NCBI GenBank assembly: GCA_963930655.1
Contig: OZ005607.1
Span: 17,372,374-17,436,373, forward strand
Source: Myrica gale
Taxonomy: Eukaryota > Streptophyta > Magnoliopsida > Fagales > Myricaceae
DNA length: 64,000 nucleotides
Direction: 5' to 3'
Below, piece after piece: positions 21,798 through 33,334 of the stretch. The notes beneath the pieces were generated by a model. It saw only the letters and a list, made by a program, of their open reading frames with translations. It was not told the origin of the DNA and made no database searches. Position 1 is the stretch's first letter; each line of letters starts with the position of its first letter. Made by a program: the position numbers and the translations under genes.

Positions 21798-22010
21798 CAA
21801 TGCTTGGTCTGAAACACCGAGCATGGGCCAAGCCAGAAGTGGAACCCCCATCGACAAGCTCTCCAACAGCGAGTTCCACCCACAATGGCTCAAAAACCCA
21901 CCCGTTGCAGGGTGCGCTAGGATGCGCTGCTGGTCCACCCATTCGCATATAAGCAAACCCATCTCCTTCACCCTGCACAGAGCCTCTCCTCTGTACTCTC
22001 GATGGCCCTC
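21675..22010 (-). pseudogene. UDP-glycosyltransferase fragment (PSPG box)
   Basis: The minus-strand frame contains [20 protein letters not shown], then [20 protein letters not shown] and [10 protein letters not shown], the plant secondary product glycosyltransferase (PSPG) signature that binds the UDP-sugar. The HCGWNS core is intact and the box ends at DQ, typical of glucose users. Only about the last quarter of a UGT is present, ending after GVDGR at a stop. The N-terminal acceptor-binding half is absent. It lies wholly inside a hAT element, so it is a captured fragment. Confidence 0.88.
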
Positions 22011-22170
22011 AGAATCCAGCCACTCCTCCTTTATCTCTAGCGGCATCCGGCGGTTATCTCTAACCGTTACCAGTAAAACCGGCACCGGCAAGGCCGGTTA
22101 TTCTTGTCTGCCGGTGACGGTTTTGGCCAAACCGGCACCTATATCACCGTTACCCACCCCTAGTCTTGGA

Positions 22171-23229
22171 GCCTTCCTAAACTCAACTGATGTAATCAAA
22201 ATTCTGACTCTTTAAAAAGCGATACCCTGCATAGAACCAGGTGAGGAACGAATCTCCCAAGGGGTCGCCTCCAATGAATAAGTTAAAGTTCGGGCATTAA
22301 CTAGTCCTTCAAAGAGGGAACTTACCTCCTTTTATATCTATCTTTTTTCTCGGGGACTGGTTCAGGGAAGTGATAGGTAAGTATGACTTTTTTGTTTGTG
22401 TCTCTCCCAAGGGAGGCTCATTTCATCGTCTCGTTGCAGACTGTGGTGTCAGTGGGTCGGTGGCCATTACTTCCCCTCGTTGAACACTCTAACTAACTGA
22501 TTAGACCGGGGAGTCTTCCCTTTTGTAAATTGGGAAGACGCCCTCCCTCTATAGGGGCTCTACGGGAGCTTGGACAAGATGAGCCTGGGGTGTGCTTACG
22601 GAACAACCCTTTAGGGCTTTTGTAGTCCTCTTCGATGGGCTGGGTTACTCCGGTCGCTTATGGGCTGGGCCCATCATGTAAGATATATGCACTAAAAATC
22701 AGTTTACTTAAGAATGATTATGAGAATTATTTATTTTGTTTTGTCACATGTGTTTATTTATTTATGGATATTATGATGTGACATAAGATGTCACAGTTTT
22801 ATTGTTAAGTGACAATGTAGAAAAGTCATGACATTGATTAAAAAATCAAAGGCGGAGAGTATGACCTTTCGGCTCCTTGTTTACTTGACATTTGTTCTAG
22901 ACCAAGTACATGTTTATGTAAATAGGTTTATACTCGTTGTGTCTCTATTAAATAGGATGATGGACTCTGTCATCGAGGTAATGACATTAAGCAAACGAGT
23001 GGGTGCACTGTAAGAGTACATGCACTAAACGGAATCAAATATGAATATCTTCTAGAAGTGATCACTGATAGTGAGAATGGTGATATTCAACACAATTGAC
23101 TTATAGTATCTTTAGACCTAAGAAATTTGTACGAGATTGTTTGTTGTATACGTGTGCTTTAATCGAGTCATTTGGTGATGATCTTTATAGGTCATGAAAA
23201 ATCTATTTAGACCTTAAAGAACACCAAGA
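22171..23229. other. Spacer, probably old retrotransposon sequence
   Basis: Contains phrases such as aatctcccaaggggtcgcctcc that look like retrotransposon LTR or leader DNA, but no domain and no matching second copy. No gene supported. Confidence 0.35.
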
Positions 23230-25257
23230 GGGGGTGAATGGGTGTTGATACTTTCTTTTTCTATGAGTAGAAAAATTTAGAACAAGTACTAAAAGAGTCT
23301 CATCCAGATCTAAAAAGTATTTAACAATCAACAAATATGTTGCGGAATATTAAAAAAAATATCAACTAGAAATAATAAATCAATCACACGCCAAGACAAG
23401 ATATTTGATGACGAAGTGAAAAACCCTATCAAAAGAAAAACCACTTCGGACTAGCAGCCATCAAAATTTCACTAGAAGATATACCTTACACCAATGACTC
23501 AGACACGGACAACATCCAGTTTTTTGACTCTAACAGCCACGAAGTAATAATATAGGTAATCCAACCTAGACCCGCTCATTTGTGGTTAACCCTCAGCCTT
23601 CTGAAGTTCTTCTTGTAAATCTCTTCAACGCTGGTAACTCTAGCTGCCAATCTCCTTAAGCTCTCTGAAGGCTTCTCACAGGAGGTTGGTTTTAATGGTG
23701 ATTGATGTAGGAGAAAGAAAATATATACACTTTAGGTGCAAAGGTCTCAAAAAATATTTCTCTCAAGCATAAGACGCCAAGGAAGGAAGGAAATAACTTG
23801 GGTGAATCTTTTGGACGAATTTCTCACGGTTTAAATTGAAAAAGAAAAGAAAATTTGAAATCGGGATATTTTGCTCGAGCAAAGTTAGGGCAAAATACAT
23901 TGTATGAAAAAGTGACAATTTCGCTCGAGCCAAGCTAGGGCGTAGCACACTGTATAAAAATGCAGGAATTTAGCTTGAGCGAAGTTAGGGCAAAGCTTTG
24001 GCAAAATGATTTCGAGACAACTCTAAGAGATTTTTAGGAATGGATCATGGTCTGTGAATTTGAACCTCTTCTTCGAATTTTAAACACTCTTCAACCTTAT
24101 CTTCTTCAACAACCCTCTTTAAATATATCCTCACCTCTTTTCAAATGTGAAAGCCTCTTATCCTCTTGAAAGGTATCATCATCTCGTTTCAAATTTGAAT
24201 GACTCCAATCCTCTTGAACACTTTATACAACACTAATTCAAAAATACAACTCAACTTAAAATTGAAACGAAATCTTGCCAACATTCAAAACACTAACAAT
24301 CTGTGACAAAACTCAAAACAAAAAAGACAAAGGTCCTTGCCAATCACCAAAGCAAGAATCTGTTTACATTTTTTACTCACCCCTTTGACTTAAAATAAGT
24401 GTTCAAGAGTCTTCTGAAATAAATCTGGTTCCTGAAAAACAATTTTCAACAACCAAGTGAAAAACATGGGAAACATAGAGGTATAAAAGAATCAACAAAC
24501 TAAAATAAGAGAGTATTTACTCCCCCTTTTTGTCACGAATGTTCAAAGAGAAAGCATGATCTCAGAACAATCAAAGATAATAGTCAAACGAAGAACTATG
24601 ACAATATAAAAAAAAAAACGATCACATAAATCAATGAACTTAGAGACATACAGGTGAAATCTCAATAGCATGTAAGATAATATAAAAACACCTCATATAC
24701 ATGGATATCCATAATCATTGATTTCATGTCATACGTCTCTATTTGGTTCTTTGATCTAAAATTTATCAAATAGCAAATGTGTGTGACGAACCAAACATAA
24801 TCCAAGAGACTTAAGGCCTTAAATTTATGAGCAAGATTAAGGCTAATAAATGAAAACAGTTGTGAGAGGGAACAAAAGTAAAAGAATGAAAGTCAAACCC
24901 AATGTTACTAGGACCTTACAAATTACAGTGTTGTTTCCCCTAAACTTGTAAGCTCTTTTGCTTCTTCTTTTCTTTTCTTTTGCTTTGTTCTTTCTATTGA
25001 GAAGGATTTACTCTTTTGAGTACAATGTTTATTTTGATAATTTATTTTCGTGACGGACTTAAAGTAATGTCATCTAGTTACGGGTCAATTCAAACTAAGG
25101 TATGAAAATGATATGCACTGTGTGTGCTCTTGTGTTCTCAATTTAAAATAGTTTGGTCTAATATGTCCTAACTTACCATGAAAATGACAAGTAGGAACAA
25201 ACCTACACGAAGAGTGTGCTATTGGGGGAATAACATGAGAATTTGAAATGCGTAATC
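23230..25257 (-). mobile_element. Copia remnant: LTR, purine tract and gag zinc-finger end
   Basis: Read on the minus strand, the frame at 25257-25085 contains RFVPTCHFHGKLGHIRPNYF, a decayed gag CCHC finger (two of four ligands changed). It leads to a purine tract AAAAAGGGGGAGTA at about 24531-24518, then LTR-like sequence down to about 23230 (caccaagagggggtgaat near 23222). Three imperfect copies of a roughly 50-bp unit with gctcgagc and gttagggcaaa lie at about 23868-23998. Pol is missing. Its upstream end is cut by the LTR that begins at 25258. Confidence 0.6.
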
Positions 25258-28200
25258 TGTCACGCCCCAAACGCTATCCCGTAGGGCCAATGACAGCCGC
25301 GAACAATCCCTAAAGAAAGCTCCAGCGAACTTAACCATACATAGTAGCGGAAAAGAATCAAGAGAGATAGACTGGCCAAGAACTAATCATGACTTAACTT
25401 CATAATATACCACCAACAGAAGAGTAGGGTCTTAAATTACATAATATATTACTTAAGTGACGGACCGCCTGGGTCAACAGTCACCAACAACAAAATACAT
25501 AAAAATCTACTCTTCTCAAGACAGGTAATCCTTCTGACTTCCTTCACCTGAAACATCTGGAATGATACATTTTGAAAACTGTGAGTCAAAAGACTCAATA
25601 AGGGAAAACGTAAACTTGTAAACATGAGTTTATGACTTGAACATGAATATCATGAATAAGCGTAAATCTTGATGCACATGCATGTTTCATGGTTGCATAT
25701 GCACATATACTTGCTCCTGAAAATGTATGCTTGCATTTGTAACAATCTTGATCTTGAAAAATATGTTCTTTAACTTAAAACGACACATGGTCCTTGGAAA
25801 GTATTTTCTTCTTGACTTGTGGGCTACATACGCTCCATTTAACCCCTGAAGTCAGGGTTGTGCGTTCCCATCGGAACCGTCTCCCTTTCCCTTGGGGACA
25901 TTTCATTTGGTCGAGCTAGCCCACCTTCTCGCATTCGTCCTTCAGTGTGGTTGCACTTACCTCTAGGGTTCACCCATCCTTCTCGCATTCGTCCTTCGGT
26001 ATGGGTGCCCTCCTTGATGGTACAGTACCGACCATAGCCCCTTACTTAACTTGACATAATCTTTCTTACTTTCATTGCATAAAACTTCTTTTAGAAAATC
26101 ATGTAATGCTCGTGTTATGACATGCTTGTTCATGTAAAACCATGCTGAGTATCATTCCAGTTTTCGTAAAAATGTAAGCTTCTACTTACTTCCACTTACC
26201 TTGCTTCTCTTGATATTCGGATGGTGCTTCGCCTACAAGCGAGTTACATACGTTACAGATTTAATCAAATAACATACAAGTACTTCTAAGTGTTCTTGGT
26301 TTTTCAAAAGTACATATCTTTGAAATATGATTTCATTTTCAAAATATTACTTTAACTAGTTTTTGTAAAACAATTGAAGAAAGACAATTAAACATGAGCA
26401 TCAAAATCTCCAATACGGTTGCTAATGGGTCCACTATGAAATTCACTTCATATCAACTAAGTACACTGATTATTCCCAACAACATCGTTGATTTCAAAGC
26501 CTATTCGTGAAATTCAGCAATAACATCTCATGCTAAGTATCTCAAGCCAAATCAGCAACCTATAATTCATCTAGCTTAATATCTCTTGTTCAATACTTTA
26601 CATTATACCATGCCTGGGTTAATGACCATCGAATTCCCACTATCTTATCCTCAATAAACTTCTTAACTAGGTTTGGTCAACTAGTCTCAATGATAGGGTC
26701 CCACACATCTTCAATAGGAACTCAAAAAATCAATATCTGAAATTTAATAGGTCCCGCTCGAGCGCCTGTCGAGCGCCGGTCGAGCGCCAAGTCTCTGTCC
26801 AATTTTCATCTATCCTCGCTCCAGCGGTAGTCAAGCGCCAACTCTCTGTATGAAAACTTCCAAGGCCGCTCGAGCACCTGTCGAACGCTGGTCAAACGGC
26901 TCGACTCTGTATCACAACTTTTCTTAAGGCCGCTCGAGCGCCTGTCACATGCTGATCGAGCGCGATTGTGCCAAAAAACTGGGCATTAAAAACTCCCTAT
27001 TCCAACAACCTAAACATGATTTCTAACTTGATTCTTTTGACCAATAGCAAATCCACACAATTTATTTCATGCCTAAACAATCTCCAAGCACATTGACCAT
27101 TCGGGCACATCAATGACACTAACCTACATATAACATTATTTTTCCATGATTTTTAATAACCATTTCATTAAATATCATTAACCTACCTCAAATCAGAAAC
27201 ATTATTTCATCTAATGAAGTCACAAAATTCGACATAGCAGCAACCTATATACATGCATATCACTATCTCCAATATTTTAACCAAGACACCACTTCTTAGC
27301 CCAAAACCATGGCTTTAACCCATCCTCCATCAATCAACAACATCACAACCACAACTCCAACAATCACAACCTAATCAGATCCAACATTCAACATACTTTC
27401 AAAGGGAAAATGAGCACAAGAACACAAGCATGCTTGGCTAAAACAGCACGCCTAAACCTTGAAGACAACCAAACCCTAGCTTACCTTTCTAAAGCTGGAC
27501 ACAAGCTGATTAGGGAAACACCTAGCATAGAAATACCCAAAGTTAAATCTAGGAAAGAAAAGTGAAATGAGATGGACATACAAAGAGGAATCAGATCTTC
27601 TTTTACCTCTTCCTCCTTCTACCTTACTCCAACACCAAGGCTTCCTTTCTCTCTATCTCTTGACTTCGCTCTAGTGTGTCTATAAAGGGCTGAGATGAGG
27701 GCAAGGAGGTGCTGTGATGAGGCTTAAGGTGAAGTGAGATGAGGGCAACTGCTGGAAATGGCGTGAAGAAGAGAAAGAAATGCTTTGGAGAAGTGAAAAG
27801 GGTTCTTGGCCAAAGAGAGAAAATGAGCTGAAATGGTGAGTGATTCGGTCAAGTGGAGTGAAGTGAGGTGAAGAGAGTCTCAGACAAATGCAAGGGCTGA
27901 GTTTTTCGGTGAAGAGTGAAGTGAGGTGAGCTAAGTGAGGTGAGAGATGTGAAGGAGATGAAAAAAGGGTAGAATCTAGTCTATGTACGTCCAAGGAAAC
28001 AAGAAGAAAGGGTTTCATTTGCTTTAGCCCATGTGACATGTCAGTGCATTTAAGTGCTTGTCTCCTCTACCGTTCCAATTCTTTGCCTCCCATACATCTC
28101 TCACGTGAATTCTTCTTCCATTCTCCATAAGTCTTTATCTTACATCACATCTTCTTTTTCAGCCAACATCACATCTCCTTTACTTGCATTTACCTCTTTG

Positions 28201-28631
28201 TCTCTTAACTCAAGCCCTACACGTGAATCACCCTAAAACCATTTCAGTTTTCTCTTTGCCTTTCACGTAAATCTCCTCTCTTCCTTTGATTTTTTTCTAC
28301 TTTTTCATTTTATCTTTCTCTTATCACATGGTCTACTTTATAGGCATATTAACTTATCTCCATTATAAGCACTCTAACTTATCTCCATTATAAGCACACT
28401 AACTTATCTCTTAGTTCTTTATCAAGCTATCCTATAAGCCTACCAATTTATCACTTAATTCTCCTAATGATGCTTAAGACTACCTAATGGAGATTAAGGG
28501 TTACTTAACAAGGACATAAAATAACTTACATGCACAACATAGAATTTCACAACATAATGAAATACTTGGGAAAACTTATAATTCAAAATATCATAATCAA
28601 CTTAACATCTTACATTGGCAAAACAATAGCT
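25258..28631. mobile_element. Long Gypsy-type LTR (family A), 3-prime end not found
   Basis: Begins TGTCACGCCCCAAACGCTA and is collinear with the solo LTR at 43285-46040. Shared landmarks are tgacagccgcga, gactcaataag/gactcagtaag, cagggttgtgcgttccc, cgcattcgtccttc, tatgggtgcc and an array of ctcgagcg motifs (26755-26965). It extends to about 28630, where a CACTA element lies. The canonical end (ggggtctcaca in the other copy) is missing, so it is truncated or rearranged. Frames inside (28039-27680, 28054-28236) are not genes. Confidence 0.72.
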
Positions 28632-28798
28632 CATTGTAAAAAACTGCTAAATAGGGTCTATAGCGGCGGTCAGTGACAATCGCTACAACAACCGCCGCTA
28701 TAGACCCCCTTTCGTAGCGTTTTTTGCAAAGCGCAGCTAAAAACACCCTTTAGCGGCGTTTTTAGCGACCGCCGCTATAAACCTGTTTTTTTGTAGTG
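28632..28798. mobile_element. Miniature CACTA element, 167 bp
   Basis: Right end, read inward, is CACTACAAAAAAACAGG; left end is CATTGTAAAAAACTG. Both are followed by tatagcggcggtc, and inverted copies of the same motif fill the interior. No 3-bp target duplication is seen (gct against aaa). Same family as 3986-4199. Confidence 0.8.
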
Positions 28799-29063
28799 AA
28801 ATAAGAAAAACATACAACGAAACACATGCCCCACCCAGAGGCAAATTGTAAATTCTAACATATATTTGGGTTAGAAGTGGGATCATGGAAATCAGAATTC
28901 GTCTCCCAATGCTCATTATCCTTGTCAAGAGGATATACAGTAGGATCTAGTTAGCACCCGAGAAGCCGCCTCTTGTTCTTGAATGCGAGTATTTGGTCTG
29001 GGGCCGGGGTTTGTTCTTGAGTATCAGCCATTGAAGCCGGAGGTTTCCGAGAGTCTTCCTGTA
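28799..29063. other. Unassigned sequence with a possible first exon
   Basis: On the minus strand an ATG at about 29032 opens a 25-codon stretch (MADTQEQTPAPDQILAFKNK) ending at a possible donor. No family is recognised. The TRIM at 29064-29989 separates it from any upstream promoter. Confidence 0.25.
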
Positions 29064-29989
29064 TGTTAGAAATAATATCATAATCAAATCTTCTATATTT
29101 TATATGATATTATTGTTATCAGGATATCGAGTTTAAATGTGATAGTGTTATCAAATCGAGATCCAAGTTTAAATGTAGAGATTCAAATTTAAATGTAGGA
29201 ATATTTTCCTATCATGCTTTGTATTGTCTCTATTTGACCTTCAACTTTGTAACTGCATGCACTCATAATACAAAATACCTTGTTATTATTTCTCTCTCCT
29301 CTTCATTCTAGCTTTTTTCTTCTTGGTATCAAAGCAATAAAACATGTCACAATTTTCACCTCAGCTGTACTTACACCAAATGCGTTTCCGATGAAAAAAA
29401 GAGGTGAGTGAAAGAGAGAAAAAAAAGAGAGAGCATAAGATATGTTTGGCAAGGGTCGTGTACCTATGACTTCAAGGTCCGATCACTTTTAGCCACTCTT
29501 TAAGGTCGTGTGACTGTGATATGATTTCAAGGTCCGATCAAATTAAAAAAAAAAAGCAATATGTTCAACAAGTGAGCAAGAGTAGTGCCTATGATTTCAA
29601 GGTCCGATCGGTCTCTTTTTCAAATACAATATTTCAGATTTTTCCATATTGTGTTTGAGGGAATATGTTAGAAATAATATCATTATCAAATTTACTAGAT
29701 TTTATATGATATTATTGTTATCAGGATATCGAGTTTAAATGTGATATCGTTATCAAATCTCAGAGATCCAAGTTTAAATGTAGAGATTCAAATTTAAATG
29801 TAGGAATATTTTCTTATGCTACTTGTATTGTCTCTATAAATAGGGACCTTCAACTTTGTAACTGCATGCACTCATAATACAACATAATAGAGAGTTTTTA
29901 TTGTGGATGTAGGTATTCTAGACAGAACCACTTAAATCTCTTGTCTCTTATTAGTATTTCTCTCCCCTCTTCATTCTAGCCTTTTTGTT
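29064..29989 (+). mobile_element. TRIM retrotransposon
   Basis: LTRs 29064-29321 and 29666-29989 both begin TGTTAGAAATAATATCAT and end near cttcattctagc. The left copy lacks about 66 bp present in the right copy, including its TATAAATAGGG. A primer site TGGTATCAAAGC lies at 29324-29335. The interior is only about 344 bp, non-coding, and holds the phrase caaggtccgatc three times. Flanking pentamers ctgta (29059-29063) and ctgtg (29990-29994) are a 4-of-5 target duplication. Confidence 0.85.
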
Positions 29990-30517
29990 CTGTGTTATCT
30001 AACTTTGAGAGTTTTATCAGTTCCGGTGGTCGTCAATTTGGACGGCTTCCATTTTGATATCACATTCTTTTTCTCCCAAGTTCTTTGTACTTTTGATCTT
30101 TTAATAAAAGAAAGACTCGGAAACAAAATAAGTAGAGGTAAGATCTATTCTTCAATATTAATTCGTATTGCACATGAATCTAAATGACCAAAAATTAAAA
30201 ATTGACACATTAAGAAACTATAGAATACATGGAATACCACAAAAATAGAGAAAACTTTCATCAAATAAAAGGGAAGGGAAATTGAGGGTGTTCGGTTAGG
30301 AGTGTTGTGAGTATTTTTTATGTTTTGAGAATTTTTAGGTGATGTTAACTTTATTGGTATACGTGTTGTAGTTATTTTTATGTGAGGTTAAAAATAATGT
30401 TTGGTTGTAGGATTTTTGTATTGTGAGAATACAAAAAATCTTGAGAATTCTTTGTTAAACGAACAGCCCCCGCTCCTTTCACGTGATTTGTGTTCAGTCA
30501 TGATGTGGTGCGGTGGC
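29990..30517. other. Spacer with a MITE-like segment
   Basis: At about 30288-30470 the ends gggtgttcggtta and (inverted) ggggctgttcgttta resemble terminal repeats of a small DNA transposon, without a clear target duplication. No gene. Confidence 0.35.
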
Positions 30518-30647
30518 AGAGGATGGTTCATTATTTTCCTATTCAGGTACTTCGGGAGGGTGGTGGCTGGCAGAAACGCTGGAAGTCGATCGGCCAGCCA
30601 CGAGAGCCTCCAAAGTACCTGAAGAGAAAAATAATGAACCATCCTCT
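30518..30647. repeat. Imperfect hairpin with 54-nt arms
   Basis: Left arm 30518-30571 and right arm 30593-30647 pair with a few mismatches and a small bulge; landmarks are gaggatggttcattatttt and caggtactt, ending tggctggc. The loop is about 21 nt. Geometry fits either a foldback repeat or a plant miRNA-like precursor; no known miRNA sequence is recognised. Confidence 0.65.
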
Positions 30648-32918
30648 CTCCAGAATAATTTCCCTATGATCTACACGCGTGCGCGCTATCAGTTGGGACG
30701 AAATCTTGCCTACCCTCCCCAAAGAAGAAGAGTATCTGACGCGCGTTGTATATATATCCAATATTAAACCAAGCTGCATATTTAAATTTAAATCTTTATT
30801 TTTCTTTTAAAAATTTATTTAGATATTTACTCTACCATATGTCTCCACTGTTTAATTTTTCAAGCCATCTATCTTGATCCATATTTTACAAATGTTGATG
30901 ATCAGATACGATTTTTACCATTTTCTTCTGGACCTTTTTTTATTTTATGTTAACTTCTACCAGAAAAAAAATAGAGTCAAATCAGCAATCTTGTTGTTTT
31001 TTTTTTCTCGTGACAACGACAATTAATGAGGCCTGGCTTATTACTTATTATGCTATTTTTCTTCAAATCCTCCTATTTCAAAACATAATTTCTAAATCCC
31101 AAAATTTCACGGTGGACTCTCCTCTTCCAAGATAACATAACTAATTAATCTTTGTCAATTTTGATCGATTAGCTTTTTATCTATTTTTAGTAAAGAATAA
31201 AAATGGAGAAGGGCATTGAGGAACCATGCCATTTTTTTTTGGTTTATTCATTCTGCCCTGCTCAACTACGTTAGTAAAGAAGAAATTCACATTTCTATGT
31301 CCTCCAATAAAACCGGGATAAATATTTTTCGCTCTGTTTTCAACTTCCAAACACTAACTAGAGTGAATTGACCAGCGAAATCAACAAAACCCGAGAATCA
31401 ATCTTTTTGTGGTAAACTTTGAAATACAAGTGTGATCGATCAATCAAAAAATTAATTCTCTTGTGAAAAGACTTTTACTGGGAAACAAACGACTAACAAC
31501 TGACCAAATTTGAAAAGCTTGTAAAATCCGGATATTGAAAATCATCATCGCTATGGATTGATTTGAAAAGCGTCATCAGTTAAAAGGAATTTATTTTTCT
31601 TGCCCCCTCTCTAAATGTACGCCGTTCGATGTAAATCTCTTATGGGAAATGATTAGACACTTTGATATAAATCTCCTATGGGAAGTCTATCAGGATCGTT
31701 TGCATCTTAATCAATTCAATATTTAGTCACTAATTTTTTTTATCCATTTTACCAATTAATTATTAGGATACAATTTTTTACTTTTTCAATCACTGAGTTT
31801 TTTACCTAATTATTAATAGGTCTTTCCGTCATTACACAGTTTGGGGACGGTCCACTAACGAGAGCTCCAGCCACATCATCCCGTTTTGTCAGCTCACCCC
31901 ACCTTTCCACGTCATCAGCACACTCAGCCCCTGCCTCTCAAAACGACTGGCAGCTTTCATTTGAATCATTTCACGCAGAAGTCATTGAGCCCCAGCGCAC
32001 AGTTTTACTAAAGGATTCGTATAATTTTATGCTGTTTCTCCATTACCGAACCAACTTTTGCTGAGCGCACCGTTTTACTCTATTACTCGCATGACTAAAC
32101 GATTCATATCTTCTCCTTAGTCATGCGAGTAAATAGAGTAATCCTAAAGAAGCAAAGGAAATGTTGATGGCAAAAGCTCCTCCAGCTCCAATTTACATAA
32201 ACTCAAACCCGTGTTCCTTGACTCGTTCCCCAACCGCTATGAGAGGGGTTGCAGATTGGTTGTTAGTGCTGGGCCGGTATACTCCATACCAATGGGAAAA
32301 TATGGAGGGACCAATTCGTATGTGTGTGGGTTGGGGACTAGAAGGTGCATGTGGCCTTATACGGAAATAGCTTCATCCTCCACACCTTGAGCTTTAACAC
32401 GAGGGATAATCAAAGGCAGGCCAAAATGGTTAGACTTGGCTGGTAGTCTCTTTTTATAAGACCAAAAGGCAGTCCAAGAAGGAATGCGCGCTCATCAGTT
32501 GGGCATGTTTAGCCCAAATGTTTCTGATAACCCAGATAAGGTATCCATTTGTGAGCACCAACCAAAATTCAGCTTTCCAAGCCGGATATTGATTTTACCA
32601 GATCGATGATCACTACAATATTCTCGTCATCATATTGGTTCCCATTATTGCTATTGAGGAGCCTGGAGATGGAAATCTCTTATGGGGGGGAATCGGATTA
32701 GACTCTTTGATGTAAATCTCTTATGGTAAAAATCCTGATAAGTTTGCATTTTAATGGAATTGTCAATTTGGTAATCAGGTAACATCCCCACAACTATTTC
32801 CGGCAATAAATTGTGGTAAGAAACTGACAAGAAATTTTCAGGTCTCCTAACTCCAGGGCATACCATGTCAGTCGCCAAAATTTCATTGTCAAGACCCAAA
32901 CCAAATAGTGAAGCTCTA
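30648..32918. other. Spacer with short repeats, no gene
   Basis: A roughly 85-bp direct repeat occurs at about 31628-31712 and 32670-32757 (aaatctcttatggg, gactctttgat or acactttgat, then gtttgcat). A 22-bp inverted repeat (actctattactcgcatgact and complement, one indel) lies at 32077-32098 / 32117-32139. The 69-codon plus frame 32161-32370 has no family match. Confidence 0.45.
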
Positions 32919-33096
32919 AGGGTATGTTTATTTGCCAAAATTTTGGGAGTATTCCCGAAATTTTGGGAATGTTTACTTTATTTAGATTTATTGGGGTTTG
33001 TGAAAGGTAAAATGTGTAAAAGTTAAAAATTTTGGAGTATGTTTATTTTGTTGGAAATTTTCATGCCCTAAAATGTTGGAGGAAACAAACACACCC
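32919..33096. mobile_element. MITE with gggtatgttta / taaacacaccc-type ends
   Basis: Ends GGGTATGTTTATTT (left) and GGGTGTGTTTGTTT (right, read inward) form terminal inverted repeats. Flanks are taa on the left and, one base offset, taa on the right, suggesting a PIF/Harbinger-type insertion but not proving it. Confidence 0.55.
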
Positions 33097-33334
33097 ATAA
33101 TCTTTCCCATTACTTTATACTGAGAGCTATCATATACAAGGAAAAAGTTTCACAAGTACCCAACAAAAATCCTTGCAAGAAGCCCAGCGCAGATTGGTTC
33201 AGCAATCCTTGCAAGATTTTCGTGATTGTCACACACTGCTTGAAGTTAGTGGATCGTGAAAGTTGGTTGGATCTCTCAGGGCTCTCATAAATTCTACTTG
33301 TACTAATGCGACTCCAGTTGTCCGAGAGTTGAGT

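Larger units (their letters stand above)
21046..22162. mobile_element. Non-autonomous hAT element carrying a UGT gene fragment
   Basis: Perfect 8-bp target duplications GTCTTGGA (21038-21045 and 22163-22170) flank termini TAGGGCAGC (left) and TAGGGGTGGG (right, read inward), a hAT signature. Subterminal regions on both sides are full of accggcacc/ggtgccggt motifs, including an (accggc) run at 21163-21191. The interior holds part of a plant UDP-glycosyltransferase gene and a 160-bp internal tandem duplication. No transposase is present. Confidence 0.88.

Noticed and set aside
25258..28631. Genes in frames 28039-27680 and 28054-28236
   Set aside because: Both lie within an LTR that has a collinear copy at 43285-46040, and are not conserved as protein.
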